Part shown: positions 46,085 to 55,321 of the stretch, piece by piece | How the letters are laid out: each line of letters opens with the position of its first letter | Numbering within the stretch: the stretch's first letter is position 1 | From: an uncultured Alistipes sp. | GTDB lineage: Bacteria; Bacteroidota; Bacteroidia; Bacteroidales; Rikenellaceae | Reading direction: 5' to 3' | Assembly (NCBI GenBank): GCA_944321955.1 | Contig: CALUNG010000003.1 | Coordinates: 62,001 to 126,000, forward strand | Length of the DNA: 64,000 nt | Notes under the pieces: generated by a model | Seen by the model: only the letters and a program-made list of their open reading frames with translations | The model's database searches: none | What the model was told of the DNA's origin: nothing | Made by a program: the position numbers and the translations under genes

Positions 46085-46107
46085 CTGATTCTTCGGACGA
46101 AACAGCG

Positions 46108-47577
46108 TCACAACCTGACTTCCGGCTTTTCCATTTGAGTATGGTCGTAGCCGTCGGCCGGAGCTTTCCACATAAGCATGAGTATGCCCATGCAGATGAA
46201 CGCCACGACGATTATTCCTATGTATGCCGAGTCCCAGCCGTAGTGGTCGGCCAGAAAGCCCAAACCGGCTCCCGACACCAGCGTACTTGCATATCCGAAC
46301 ATGCCCTTGAAGCCATTGGCCGTCGCTGCGGCACGTTTCGTCGCCTGATTGGCCGCCGCGATGCCGATAAGCGCCTGCGGGCCGTAGATGCAGAATCCGG
46401 CCGCACACAGAACCACGAAGTATACCCATACGGGCGTCGATGCGGGCAGCTGCCAGAACAGCGTCATGAAGATAACCGTACCGAGCATGCAGAAGACGCA
46501 GGTACGGTGTGCACGGCCCTTGAGCCACTTGTCGGTAACCCATCCGGCGAAGAGCATGCCGAGGATACCGGCGATCTCGAACATTGCCACGAGCCATCCG
46601 GCCGATGAGAGACTTACTCCCTTCGACTGGCTGAGCAGCGACGGTCCCCAGTCGAGGATCGAGAAACGGACGATGTAGACGAAAAAGTTTGCGAACGACA
46701 GGATCCATATCAGCGGATTGCCGAAAACATGCTTGCGTATGAAGGCGCGGGCTTCGGCCGGATTTTCGTCATGCGGAGCATCTTTCGACTCGGTTCCTTC
46801 GAGTTCGGGAAGGCCCACCGACTTGGGCGTATCGCGGATCGTCATGAAGAGTGCTATCGCTCCGACAAAGGCTATCGCCGCCGGCACCCAGAAGCAGAGT
46901 TTCCATGCTCCGTAATGCGATGCCGACTGCATGACGCGGGCCATGCCTTCGGTATCGTCGGGCGAGACGTGGAGATTGGCTGCAATCGACGCGACCACAC
47001 CGGCATCGCCGCTCATGTCCGTACCGAAGTGCGACATCAGATATCCGCACAGGATCACCACGAGACCGGCGCCGATCGAGTGCGACGTATTCCATATCGA
47101 CATTTTGGTTGCCAGCTGCTGAGGCGGCACCCAGTGAGTCAGCAGGCGTGCGCACGGTGGAAATCCGGCACCCTGGAACGCTCCGTTGATGACCCACATA
47201 AGGCCCATGAATACGGTCAGGACATTGATGTATGCACCGCCCTCGGTCGAGCCTGTGAGCATGTAGGCCACATTTTCGCCGAAGCCGAAGGCCACGTTTG
47301 CCATAACGCACAGCATCAACGCGATGGACATGTACCAGCGGGCGTTCTTGCGGTCGGCAAACATTCCGTTCACAAGCTGCGACAAACCGTAGACTATACC
47401 CTGCGCCGTAAGGAATATTCCGAGGCTTGTCTTCGACAGGCCGAGATCGGCCTCCATGCCTGGCATGGCAAGCGAGAAGTTCTTGCGCACGAAATAGAAG
47501 AGTGCATAGCCGAACATCGTACCGATGATGGTACGGGTCTGCCAGCTCTTGAAGAGTTTTTTCTGTTGTTCAGTCAT
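46108..47577 (-). CDS. GlpT/UhpC-type organophosphate transporter (MFS, OPA family)
   Basis: 489 residues with about 12 membrane helices; inner-membrane importer or antiporter of phosphorylated three- or six-carbon compounds. OPA-family signs: YALFYFVRKNFSLAMPGM in helix 1, GLSQLVNGMFADRKNARW (MFS motif A region), and NGAFQGAGFPPCARLLTHW, typical of GlpT/UhpC. Third gene of an operon after a glycerol-1-phosphate dehydrogenase, 12 bases downstream, so a glycerol phosphate is the likely cargo. The pore Arg residues of OPA transporters seem present (YFVRK), but substrate choice cannot be read directly. Confidence 0.88.
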   Translation of the reverse strand: MTEQQKKLFKSWQTRTIIGTMFGYALFYFVRKNFSLAMPGMEADLGLSKTSLGIFLTAQGIVYGLSQLVNGMFADRKNARWYMSIALMLCVMANVAFGFGENVAYMLTGSTEGGAYINVLTVFMGLMWVINGAFQGAGFPPCARLLTHWVPPQQLATKMSIWNTSHSIGAGLVVILCGYLMSHFGTDMSGDAGVVASIAANLHVSPDDTEGMARVMQSASHYGAWKLCFWVPAAIAFVGAIALFMTIRDTPKSVGLPELEGTESKDAPHDENPAEARAFIRKHVFGNPLIWILSFANFFVYIVRFSILDWGPSLLSQSKGVSLSSAGWLVAMFEIAGILGMLFAGWVTDKWLKGRAHRTCVFCMLGTVIFMTLFWQLPASTPVWVYFVVLCAAGFCIYGPQALIGIAAANQATKRAAATANGFKGMFGYASTLVSGAGLGFLADHYGWDSAYIGIIVVAFICMGILMLMWKAPADGYDHTQMEKPEVRL

Positions 47578-47589
47578 GGTTCATCGGTT

Positions 47590-48930
47590 TTATCGTATCT
47601 CCCAGATGCCGCCCTTGCCGAAGAGACGCTCCTCGACGGCATCCATCAGACCGCAGCGGAAGAGCACGTCGATATTGGTGAAACGGCTGCGCATGTAGGG
47701 CATGTATCCGAACGTCCTGCGGAAGCGTTCGCGCGTCACACCGATCATCTCCGGTTCGTACGGAGCTCCTACAGCCTTGAGATTTTCGCGCACCTGCCCG
47801 AAGGGTATGATCTGACGGCGGATACGCTCCTTCAGCTCGGGCCAGCAGGTCTTGAGCGTCTCGAGCTGGTGGCGCAGACCGTCACGGTCGACATACTTGC
47901 CTTTGGTCTCGGTCAGGGCACGTGCAATGTGTCCGGGTTTGCCGTCGAATATGCGATAGATATCCTGCACGGTCTCCTCCCACGACTTCCACGAATCGAC
48001 GCAACGGTCGATGTCGAGATGTTCGATATCCGTCTCCAGAAGAAACTCGAGCGATGCCGTCGAGGCCAACGTCCCGATACCTACCTTGAAGCCGTGCGAG
48101 ACGTGTTTGCCTTCATAGCAGAGATTCTCCATGTCCCAGCAGTGGCTGAACTGATGTTCGGTACCCGAAGCCGGGCGGCTCGACTGCAGGGCCTGCATCG
48201 CAAAACCGCTCATGATCAAACCTTCGGCCAGCTTTTCGGTCATGGCAACGTCGCCTTCGAATACGGCTTTCGGAGCGCTCAGGGCATCGCGCAGACCGTC
48301 CTGGACAAGCCCGAACGAGAAGCTGTCGAGACGCTCGACGCCGAGAGCGTCTGCTATGATCCAGTCGGCTCCGGCCGGGATCTTGGCTATCAGGTCGGCA
48401 TATCCCGATGCGGCCAGCTCCTTGGGTGCGGCCGCTGCAATCACCGGATCGAAGAGCATGCCGTACGGCGCCGGACAGTCGAACGTCTGCTTGTTGCCCT
48501 CGAAGGTTATGGAGGCACCGTAGGCCGTATATCCGTCCATCGAGGCGGCCGTACCTACTACCATGTACTTGCGGCCAAGATGCGCCGAAACCAGCTTCGT
48601 AAGGTCATTTATCACGCCCGACCCAACGGCTATGGCTATGGCATCGACCTGACGGAGGTAGGCCTCGAGCTGCTCGATGTACGACCACTCGGCATAGAGC
48701 TGCGGGTCATCGAAAACAAAGGGCTTGACGGTCTCCACGCCCGCCTCGGCCAAATGACGTGCGACCTCTTCGCCCGCCACGCGGAAAGTGGTCGTATCGG
48801 CCACGATGACGGCCTTGCTTCCGGGAAAAAGTTTGCGGAACATCTCCGGAGTCCGCTTCAGGGCGCCGACACCTATAATAAGATCGCGGGTGTCGGTAGT
48901 ACGCTGCAGTGCTGCTTCTATCTTGTTCAT
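47590..48930 (-). CDS. sn-glycerol-1-phosphate dehydrogenase (AraM/EgsA family)
   Basis: 446 residues, cytoplasmic, NAD(P)- and metal-dependent, interconverting sn-glycerol-1-phosphate and dihydroxyacetone phosphate. The iron-alcohol-dehydrogenase fold shows IAIAVGSGVINDLTKLVSA, the family signature VGTAASMDGYTAYGA, and metal-ligand regions SGTEHQFSHCWDM and HGFKVGIGTL. AraM-type enzymes are the bacterial counterpart of the archaeal G1P dehydrogenase. It lies seven bases after the glycerophosphodiesterase and 12 bases before the transporter, so it probably oxidises salvaged G1P, or makes G1P for a special lipid or polymer. Confidence 0.9.
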   Translation of the reverse strand: MNKIEAALQRTTDTRDLIIGVGALKRTPEMFRKLFPGSKAVIVADTTTFRVAGEEVARHLAEAGVETVKPFVFDDPQLYAEWSYIEQLEAYLRQVDAIAIAVGSGVINDLTKLVSAHLGRKYMVVGTAASMDGYTAYGASITFEGNKQTFDCPAPYGMLFDPVIAAAAPKELAASGYADLIAKIPAGADWIIADALGVERLDSFSFGLVQDGLRDALSAPKAVFEGDVAMTEKLAEGLIMSGFAMQALQSSRPASGTEHQFSHCWDMENLCYEGKHVSHGFKVGIGTLASTASLEFLLETDIEHLDIDRCVDSWKSWEETVQDIYRIFDGKPGHIARALTETKGKYVDRDGLRHQLETLKTCWPELKERIRRQIIPFGQVRENLKAVGAPYEPEMIGVTRERFRRTFGYMPYMRSRFTNIDVLFRCGLMDAVEERLFGKGGIWEIR

Positions 48931-48937
48931 ATCGTTG

Positions 48938-49837
48938 TTATAGTTCCATGTTCTCGTAAATGCCGATAAAATCCAACGGATAGTCCGTCTCGATGATATC
49001 GGGTTTCAGCGCCACCTCACGGGCATAACGCGCCCTGCGCAGGCGATCGTTCGGGATCTTGTCCTGCAACGGCGCCGTAGAGGTCATGCAGCGCACACCC
49101 ACGCCATGCAGGGCTTCACGCAAGGGCTCGAGACCTTCGTTCATCGTGGGGCTCACGACATAGGCCACCTTCACATGCGACCACGGAACCCCGGCCGCAG
49201 CATAGGCCTCGAACTGTTCGAGATTCTTTACCCATATCGAGAACCGTGCTTCGGGATCGAGCGCAAGACACTCCAGCGCCGCTTCGGGCGTATGCACCGT
49301 ATATATGACGTTGCAGGCCCCGCACCGCTGCACAAGCGGTACAAGCACATCACGCGAGACATCCTTGGTGTCGAAATTGAGCACGGTCCTACCCTTGCTC
49401 CACAAAATGACATCCTCTACCTTGGGGATACGGTATCGGGTTATGTTGCCATGACGGTCCACCAGAAAGAGCCGGTTCAGTTCATCCCATGTATGGTCCC
49501 TCACACGACCCTCACCCGTCGTCGTACGTTCGAGCGTACTGTCATGCATGAGCACTATGACGCTGTCGCGCGTCATGCGGGGATCGATCTCGAAGAACGA
49601 CGGCATGTGCCGCAACGTATGTTCGAACGATTCGATGCAATTCTCGGGATAGCCTTCGGCCATGCCTCCGCGATGTCCGCTGATGATCATGCCGCAACCG
49701 GGCTCGTAACGGAAATAGGCATCCACCTCTTCAAGCGTATTGCACGGAATGGTATTGAGTTCACGGTTGCAGCCTGCGGCAACCGTCAGAACCGCCGCCG
49801 CAGCCAGCAACGACAAAACGGGTCCATAGTATTTCAT
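48938..49837 (-). CDS. Glycerophosphodiester phosphodiesterase lipoprotein
   Basis: 299 residues, lipobox VAAGC (Cys23), so anchored outside the cytoplasm. GDPD motifs: SGHRGG (~53-58), YPENCIESFEHTL, FFEIDPRMTRDSVIVLMHD with the metal-binding Glu-x-Asp and the second catalytic His. It hydrolyses glycerophosphodiesters to glycerol phosphate plus an alcohol. First gene of a three-gene operon with G1P dehydrogenase and an OPA transporter, which together would release, import and oxidise glycerol phosphate. Confidence 0.92.
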   Translation of the reverse strand: MKYYGPVLSLLAAAAVLTVAAGCNRELNTIPCNTLEEVDAYFRYEPGCGMIISGHRGGMAEGYPENCIESFEHTLRHMPSFFEIDPRMTRDSVIVLMHDSTLERTTTGEGRVRDHTWDELNRLFLVDRHGNITRYRIPKVEDVILWSKGRTVLNFDTKDVSRDVLVPLVQRCGACNVIYTVHTPEAALECLALDPEARFSIWVKNLEQFEAYAAAGVPWSHVKVAYVVSPTMNEGLEPLREALHGVGVRCMTSTAPLQDKIPNDRLRRARYAREVALKPDIIETDYPLDFIGIYENMEL

Positions 49838-49871
49838 GGCAGATCAGGTTGGTTTGGTTTCTTTTCCTTTG

Positions 49872-49902
49872 CAAATTTAACCAATTAGTTTCGAACATGC
49901 AA
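49872..49902 (-). promoter_or_regulatory. Promoter TTG-N20-TAAATTTG of the glycerol-phosphate operon
   Basis: On the minus strand TTG (49902-49900) is exactly 20 bases from TAAATTTG (49879-49872), matching the Bacteroidetes consensus. The leader to the ATG at 49837 is about 30 bases. Confidence 0.7.
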
Positions 49903-49928
49903 TCATTCGAAACACTTTTACCCGTAAA

Positions 49929-49962
49929 TTTTTGTTAAAATAAAAGATTATCGTTACTTTTA
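49929..49962 (+). promoter_or_regulatory. Promoter TTTTTG-N20-TACTTTTA of the HAD phosphatase gene
   Basis: TTTTTG (49929-49934) is 20 bases from TACTTTTA (49955-49962), which deviates from TAnnTTTG only in the last base. It is back to back with the promoter of the glycerol-phosphate operon, about 27 bases apart, so the two units could share regulation. Confidence 0.55.
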
Positions 49963-50044
49963 CCATACGTACAAACAACAAGACAGGCCTCAGGCCGGCA
50001 AAATCGAGTCTCAAGGGTCAAAACTAACACGCAAACAGAAAATT

Positions 50045-50914
50045 ATGGTCAAATTCCACGAATATCGTTCGATATATTCCGACGATGAACTCATGCAGCG
50101 TCTGCGTGACATCCGACACCTGGCACTCGACATGGACGGCACGGTCTACATGGGCATGTCGCTCTTTCCGTTCACCGCTCCGTTTCTCGCGTCGATGCGT
50201 TCGCTCGGAATAAGACATTCGTTCCTCACGAACAACCCGTCGAAGTGCATTGCCGACTACCTGCACAAACTCGACGTGCTGGGCATACATGCCGAGGCCG
50301 ACGAGATATACACGACCGTCCTCGCCACGATAGACTACATACGCGAACACTATCCGCAGGCACGCAGACTCTTCATGCTGGGGACGCCGAGCATGATCTC
50401 GGAGTTCGAAAAGGCCGGATTCGAATCCACGGCCGACGATCCGGCCGACGTACCCGACATCGTGGTAGTGGCATTCGACATGACGCTTGAATACAAACGC
50501 TTGTGCCGCGCCGCATGGTGGGTTTCGCGCGGGCTGCCATACATTGCGACCAATCCCGACCGCGTCTGCCCCACCGACCAGCAGGTTATACTTGTAGACT
50601 GCGGCTCGATATGCGCATGCCTCGAGCACGCTACGGGACGCAAACCCGACATCACCCTCGGCAAACCCGATCCCAACATGCTTTCGGGCATCGTCAAACG
50701 ATACGGCTTGCAGGCGGATCAGATAGCCATGGTCGGCGACCGCATCTACACCGACATCGAGATGGCGCACAATGCCGGAGCCTTCGGCGTGCTGGTACTG
50801 TCGGGTGAAACGACGCTCGACGTTGCCGACAAGGCCCCGAGACAACCCGACCTTATCGTCGACGACATCGGCGTACTCGGCCGTCTGATCGAACGGGCGC
50901 ACGGCGAGAAATAG
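50045..50914 (+). CDS. NagD/AraL-type HAD-IIA phosphatase
   Basis: 289 residues, cytoplasmic sugar- or glycerol-phosphate phosphatase of HAD subfamily IIA. Motif I is LDMDGTVY (nucleophile Asp29), motif II is FLTNNPS, motif III Lys is in LGKPDPNML, and motif IV is GDRIYTDIEMA; a type C2a cap lies between motifs II and III. In Bacillus the homologous AraL sits beside AraM; here a similar phosphatase is divergent from an AraM-type gene, suggesting it removes phosphate from a related intermediate. NagD enzymes are promiscuous, so the substrate is inference. Confidence 0.88.
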   Translation: MVKFHEYRSIYSDDELMQRLRDIRHLALDMDGTVYMGMSLFPFTAPFLASMRSLGIRHSFLTNNPSKCIADYLHKLDVLGIHAEADEIYTTVLATIDYIREHYPQARRLFMLGTPSMISEFEKAGFESTADDPADVPDIVVVAFDMTLEYKRLCRAAWWVSRGLPYIATNPDRVCPTDQQVILVDCGSICACLEHATGRKPDITLGKPDPNMLSGIVKRYGLQADQIAMVGDRIYTDIEMAHNAGAFGVLVLSGETTLDVADKAPRQPDLIVDDIGVLGRLIERAHGEK

Positions 50915-50934
50915 ATCGTAAAACACAACAAATA

Positions 50935-50969
50935 AAACGAGGTATCGGCCCAAAGTCGATACCTCGTTT
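50935..50969. terminator. Bidirectional terminator
   Basis: Perfect 13-bp stem (AAACGAGGTATCG / CGATACCTCGTTT) with a 9-base loop and A/T ends, between the convergent HAD phosphatase and zinc-ribbon genes. Confidence 0.85.
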
Positions 50970-50990
50970 CGTCTCTACTGCGCAGGCCGA

Positions 50991-52127
50991 TCATCTCATC
51001 GTCCACCACGTATGTCCGCACTCGTTGCAGCGCAGATGCTGCCAATACTCGCGATCGGTATGACGGCTCACCACCTCCTTGTGACCGTCCGGATACTCGG
51101 CAGTCTCGGTTTTGGTCGTCGTCTTCACCTTCTCCTCGATAATTGTATAGTCAGTCGAGGCGCAACGCGAGCACCGGCCCTTGATGGCCCGCGTAAAGCC
51201 GAACATGTAGGCGAAGATCCACAGGAACCAGTACAATGCGGCGAATATGTGGTCGTACGGGCCGGCACGATAGAGCAGACGCGCCAGCGGGAAGAATATC
51301 ACCACCAGAAATGCCGCATCGATGATTATGATAAGCCTGTTCGAGATGTTGCGGCGCGGGCGCATGATGATTGTCGGCACGAACGACGCCAGAAATCCGA
51401 AGAGCAGCGGCAACAGCACATTCTTGAACAATCCGCGATTGTGCCGAAAGTTGTAGTTGCTCTTTTCTCCGGCCGTGGGCAACGCTTTTCTGCACTCGGA
51501 CACGATACTGTCGGCATAAGCCTTCTTCTGCGCCACTTCGCCCTCGACAGCTGCATCTTCCCCGTAATAATACACGGTACGTGTATAGTCGTGCGTGGCG
51601 CCGCTCTGCAACGTAGCCTGCACGCCCTTGATCCAGTTGCCGTGACGGTCGAAATCGCCGTCGCCACAATATATCGGTTTTATGGCGTAGGGACGGTATG
51701 TGAAATGCTTCTCCTTGTCCAGCTCGCAGTTGTTGTTCTCGCGCTCGGCCGTCTTCTTGCCGTAGTAGTCGAACCCCTCGGCATGACGCCACAGGAACTC
51801 GCCCTTCTCGCCCACATACGTCTCCTTCACATCGGGACGATAAACCGTCTCGCCGCGTCCGTCGGTACGGCGCTGATCACGGCTGCGGGTCTCCATGAAG
51901 AGTTCTCCGTCGCGGTCGAAATAGGCCACAACCTCGCACGGTTGAGACCAGTCGTGATCCTTGAAGACGATCTTGCACGGCGTACCGTTCACCTCGAAGA
52001 TATTGGAGACACGTACGCAGGAATCCGCCTCGTGGCCGCGCGGGGGTTCCGGCACGGCAGCGGTTACGGTTGCGGCTGCAACGATGCTCAAGGCCGCAGA
52101 AATCATTGTTTTGAGTCCGATATGCAT
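50991..52127 (-). CDS. Membrane protein with C-terminal zinc ribbon, unknown function
   Basis: 378 residues, not recognised. There is a signal peptide or first helix (MISAALSIVAAATVTAAV), a ~200-residue exported-looking part rich in Tyr, Asp and charged residues with MORN-like or wall-facing phrases (YFDRDGELFMETRSRD; GDGDFDRHGNWIKGV), then two or three membrane helices (LLPLLFGFLASFVPTIIM; LIIIIDAAFLVVIFFPLARL; IFAALYWFLWIFAYMFGF), then a cytoplasmic tail with Cys pairs CSRCAST and CNECGHTW forming a likely zinc ribbon. It follows the orphan plug gene by 10 bases, so they are co-transcribed. Confidence 0.65.
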   Translation of the reverse strand: MHIGLKTMISAALSIVAAATVTAAVPEPPRGHEADSCVRVSNIFEVNGTPCKIVFKDHDWSQPCEVVAYFDRDGELFMETRSRDQRRTDGRGETVYRPDVKETYVGEKGEFLWRHAEGFDYYGKKTAERENNNCELDKEKHFTYRPYAIKPIYCGDGDFDRHGNWIKGVQATLQSGATHDYTRTVYYYGEDAAVEGEVAQKKAYADSIVSECRKALPTAGEKSNYNFRHNRGLFKNVLLPLLFGFLASFVPTIIMRPRRNISNRLIIIIDAAFLVVIFFPLARLLYRAGPYDHIFAALYWFLWIFAYMFGFTRAIKGRCSRCASTDYTIIEEKVKTTTKTETAEYPDGHKEVVSRHTDREYWQHLRCNECGHTWWTMR

Positions 52128-52137
52128 TGTATGAAGA

Positions 52138-52827
52138 CTATTTCGCCGAACCGGCCGACCGGGTTTTGATCAGTATGACACCGTTGGCTCCGCGGAATCC
52201 GTACATGTTGGATCCCTTGAGCACCTCGACGGATTCGACTTCGTTGATGTTTATCGAGTTGATATTGGTTTCGTGACCGTCGCACAGTATCAACGCCCCG
52301 TTGCCGGAGTTTATCGACCCGATACCGCGTATGCAGATCTCGCCGTTGACAAGCATGAGCCCCGGCACGCGCGACAGCAAAGCATCGCGCAGGTTCGATG
52401 TTCCCAGACGGCGCAGCTCCTCGCCCGATATGCCCGACGAACTGTCGATTTTCTCGCGACGCTTGACATACATGAAACCGAGGTCGGCCAACTCGTCCGA
52501 CTCCGATGCCGAATATCCCGTATCGCCCGTCCAGAGTATGCGTATGCTCCGGCGGCCCGCAACGGGTATCTCCACCTCGTCGCGCCGGAAGGTAACGACC
52601 AGCACGTCGCTGTCGGCTATGTTTGTCAGTCCGAAACGGCCCTTCCTGTCGGCCGTCGTGACCTTGTCCTTGCCCTTTACCTTGACGCGGGCACGCACCC
52701 CGGCACCGTCGGTATCGATTATCAGTCCGTTGAACGGGACATCTTCCGACACCGGCACGTCGTTCTGAGCCGCGGCCGACACCGCCAGCAACGACAATAC
52801 GGCAAAAAGTATCACACGTATCTTCAT
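52138..52827 (-). CDS. Orphan TonB-receptor plug domain protein, no barrel
   Basis: 229 residues from the ATG at 52827, where the signal peptide begins (IRVILFAVLSLLAVSAAAQ). A carboxypeptidase-like Ig domain (~30-105: FNGLIIDTDGAGVRARVKV) leads into a plug domain (~135-225) with LRDALLSRVPGLMLVNG, ICIRGIGSINSGNGALILCDG, VESVEVLKGSNMYGFRG and ANGVILIKTRS. The protein stops exactly where a TonB-dependent barrel would begin. The frame ends in a normal stop and the next gene follows at once, so it does not look like a fresh truncation. Probably a free periplasmic or surface-bound domain of unknown role. Confidence 0.8.
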   Translation of the reverse strand: MKIRVILFAVLSLLAVSAAAQNDVPVSEDVPFNGLIIDTDGAGVRARVKVKGKDKVTTADRKGRFGLTNIADSDVLVVTFRRDEVEIPVAGRRSIRILWTGDTGYSASESDELADLGFMYVKRREKIDSSSGISGEELRRLGTSNLRDALLSRVPGLMLVNGEICIRGIGSINSGNGALILCDGHETNINSININEVESVEVLKGSNMYGFRGANGVILIKTRSAGSAK

Positions 52828-52840
52828 GGCACCTTTTTTA

Positions 52841-52871
52841 CAAAAATAAGCCATTTTTCAGACATTTGCAA
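52841..52871 (-). promoter_or_regulatory. Promoter TTG-N20-TATTTTTG of the plug/zinc-ribbon operon
   Basis: On the minus strand TTG (52871-52869) is exactly 20 bases from TATTTTTG (52848-52841). The ATG at 52827 is 13 bases after the -7 box, so the leader is very short. Confidence 0.65.
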
Positions 52872-52978
52872 CGCTTCCCGCCGCAGTGAAAGCGAGTTCG
52901 CGATCGTCAACGACACGCTACGCGCGCATAATCATGAAAACGGCCACTCCGACACATGCAAAAAAAAGAGCATCGGTC

Positions 52979-53011
52979 AAAAAAAGAGCATCGGCCCGAA
53001 GGTCGATGCTC
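52979..53011 (-). terminator. Terminator of the spc-alpha ribosomal cluster
   Basis: Stem GAGCATCG (52986-52993) / CGATGCTC (53004-53011) followed on the minus strand by seven T, 24 bases after rplQ. A second copy of the T-run and left arm (AAAAAAAGAGCATCGGTC on plus) precedes it at 52961-52978, a small tandem duplication. Confidence 0.85.
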
Positions 53012-53034
53012 CGAAATTATAGGAAACAGATGTA

Positions 53035-53628
53035 TTACATCTTCTTGCCTACGTTGGTCTTCACGCTTGCAACCTTGGCGCCCGTGTTCTTGGCAGCCTT
53101 CTGGGCTACGGGTTTTGCCTTGGGAGCGGCGCTCTTCTTGGCCGGTTTCTCGGCTACGACGGTTGCGTCCTCGACGGCGTCGGTGGTCTTCGCGCTGCTC
53201 TTGCGCGAACGGCGGGTCTTGGGTTTAGCCTCCGTTGCAGCTGCCGGAGCTACGCCGAGAGTGTATGCATCGTTGAAGTCGACGAACTCGATGATGCACA
53301 TGTCGGCACCGTCACCCAGACGGAATCCGGTCTTGAGAATGCGGGTGTAACCTCCGGGACGCTCGGCGATCTTGGGAGCGATCGTACGGAACAGCTCGGT
53401 AACGGCCTCCTTCTGACGAAGGTACGAGAATACCACACGACGAGAATGGGTCGTATCCTCTTTCGAGCGGGTTACGAGAGGCTCAACGAACTGCTTAACT
53501 GCTTTGGCCTTGGCGACGGTCGTCTCGATGCGCTTGTGCATGATGAGCGACGAAGCCATGTTCGACAACATTGCCTTACGGTGGCCGGCCTGTCTGCCGA
53601 GGTGATTAAAATTCTTATTGTGTCTCAT
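53035..53628 (-). CDS. rplQ: 50S ribosomal protein L17
   Basis: 197 residues. The core (~1-115) is standard: [42 protein letters not shown], and [25 protein letters not shown]. Beyond residue ~130 there is a Lys/Ala/Thr-rich tail of about 65 residues ([14 protein letters not shown], [15 protein letters not shown]), common but variable in Bacteroidetes L17. Last gene of the cluster, three bases after rpoA's start-side neighbour and ahead of a strong terminator. Confidence 0.96.
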   Translation of the reverse strand: MRHNKNFNHLGRQAGHRKAMLSNMASSLIMHKRIETTVAKAKAVKQFVEPLVTRSKEDTTHSRRVVFSYLRQKEAVTELFRTIAPKIAERPGGYTRILKTGFRLGDGADMCIIEFVDFNDAYTLGVAPAAATEAKPKTRRSRKSSAKTTDAVEDATVVAEKPAKKSAAPKAKPVAQKAAKNTGAKVASVKTNVGKKM

Positions 53629-53631
53629 AAA

Positions 53632-54624
53632 TTAATCTTTATCAAGTTTGTAGATAGATACGTCCATTCCGAACTTAAGATTGAGCGACGCAAGCAGCTC
53701 GTCGAGTTCCGTCAGCGACTTCTTACCGAAGTTGCGGAACTTCAGCAAATCGTTGCGATTGAGGCGCACCAGATCGCCTACCGTGTCGACGTCGGCAGCC
53801 TTCAGGCAGTTCAGGGCGCGTACGCTCAGGTCCTGATCCGAAAGCTTGGTCTTCAACAGCTGGCGCATGTGGAGTACATCCTCGTCGAACTCTTCGGTTC
53901 CGTTCGAATCCTCCATGTTGAGAGTGATCTTTTCGTCCGAGAAGAGCATGAAGTGCTGGATGAGGATCTTGGCTGCCTCTTTCAGCGCATCCTTCGGGTG
54001 AATCGATCCGTCGGTGGTGATCTCTATGTTGAGCTTCTCGTAGTCGGTCTTCTGCTCGACACGGTAGTTCTCGATAGAGTACTTGACGTTCTTGATAGGA
54101 GTGTGAATCGAATCGATAGGAAGCGTTCCGAACTCACAATCGGCCGGAGTATTCTCTTCCGCAGGCACATATCCGCGCCCCTTGCCGATGGTAATGGTCA
54201 TCTGCATCTTCGTGCCAGGTGCCAGGTGGCATATAACCAAGTCGGGATTCAAAACCTTGAAGAACGACAGGAAATTGGAGATGTATCCGGCCGTCAGCTC
54301 CGTAACACCGGCAACATTGATCGAAACCTTCTCGGCCTCCTGGTTATCAACGGTGCGGATGAAACGTACCTGCTTCAGCTTGAGAACGATATCTATCATT
54401 CCCTCCATCACCCCGGGTATGGCGGCAAACTCATGGTCGACACCGGCAACCTTCACCGTCGTAATCGCATAGCCCTCGAGCGAAGAGAGCAGTATGCGGC
54501 GCAGTGCGTTGCCTATGGTCATACCGAAACCCGGCTCCAGCGGTCGGAACTCGAACTTTCCGAACGACGAAGTGGATTCAAGCATGATGACCTTCTCAGG
54601 TCTTTGGAATGCTAATATTGCCAT
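53632..54624 (-). CDS. rpoA: RNA polymerase alpha subunit
   Basis: 330 residues. The N-terminal assembly domain contains [31 protein letters not shown]; the C-terminal domain contains [46 protein letters not shown], the helix-hairpin-helix part that binds UP elements and activators. It lies three bases before rplQ and 22 bases after rpsD, the conserved alpha-operon order. Confidence 0.98.
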   Translation of the reverse strand: MAILAFQRPEKVIMLESTSSFGKFEFRPLEPGFGMTIGNALRRILLSSLEGYAITTVKVAGVDHEFAAIPGVMEGMIDIVLKLKQVRFIRTVDNQEAEKVSINVAGVTELTAGYISNFLSFFKVLNPDLVICHLAPGTKMQMTITIGKGRGYVPAEENTPADCEFGTLPIDSIHTPIKNVKYSIENYRVEQKTDYEKLNIEITTDGSIHPKDALKEAAKILIQHFMLFSDEKITLNMEDSNGTEEFDEDVLHMRQLLKTKLSDQDLSVRALNCLKAADVDTVGDLVRLNRNDLLKFRNFGKKSLTELDELLASLNLKFGMDVSIYKLDKD

Positions 54625-54646
54625 AATTTAATTGTGTTATTGATTA

Positions 54647-55255
54647 CTACTTGGAGTACAACTCGACGATGAACTGCTCCTTGATGTTCTCGGGGATCTC
54701 TTCACGTTCGGGTTTCTGGAGGAACTTGCCGGTCATGGTGGCGTTGTCCCACTCGAGCCACGAGTAGCGGCTCTTGGCGGCGCCTGCCAGCGAATCGGTA
54801 ATTACTTCCAGGCTCTTCGACTTCTCGCGAACAGATACCGTGTCGCCGGCCTTGAGCGAATACGACGGGATGTTGACTACCTCGCCGTTTACGCAGATGT
54901 GGCGGTGAGAAACCAGCTGACGTGCTGCCGCACGCGTGGGAGCGATACCCAGACGGTATACAACATTGTCGAGACGGCACTCAAGCAGTTTCAGCAGGTT
55001 CTCACCCGTGATACCGCCCATACGGGCAGCCTGCTCGTAGGTACGTGCGAACTGCTTCTCGAGCAATCCGTAGGTGTACTTGGCCTTCTGCTTCTCGGAG
55101 AGCTGCATGCCGTACTCCGAAGTCTTTTTACGCTTGCGCGCAAGACCGTGTTGTCCGGGAGGAAAGTTTCTCTTGTCAAGACTCTTGTCCGCACCGTAAA
55201 TAGCCTCGCCGAATCTTCTGGCGATCTTAGTTTTAGGTCCTATATATTTTCCCAT
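54647..55255 (-). CDS. rpsD: 30S ribosomal protein S4
   Basis: 202 residues; 16S rRNA-binding assembly initiator and, in other bacteria, translational repressor of the alpha operon. Motifs: [19 protein letters not shown], the S4 RNA-binding domain [34 protein letters not shown]. It lacks the N-terminal Cys zinc site, as in the C-minus type. The 66-base gap before it (55256-55321) shows no evident repressor-binding structure. Confidence 0.97.
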   Translation of the reverse strand: MGKYIGPKTKIARRFGEAIYGADKSLDKRNFPPGQHGLARKRKKTSEYGMQLSEKQKAKYTYGLLEKQFARTYEQAARMGGITGENLLKLLECRLDNVVYRLGIAPTRAAARQLVSHRHICVNGEVVNIPSYSLKAGDTVSVREKSKSLEVITDSLAGAAKSRYSWLEWDNATMTGKFLQKPEREEIPENIKEQFIVELYSK

Positions 55256-55321
55256 TGTTTTAACTTTTTAATAATCCGTCAAAATCAGTTTGGTGATGCA
55301 CCGAATACGTAATCGCAAAAA

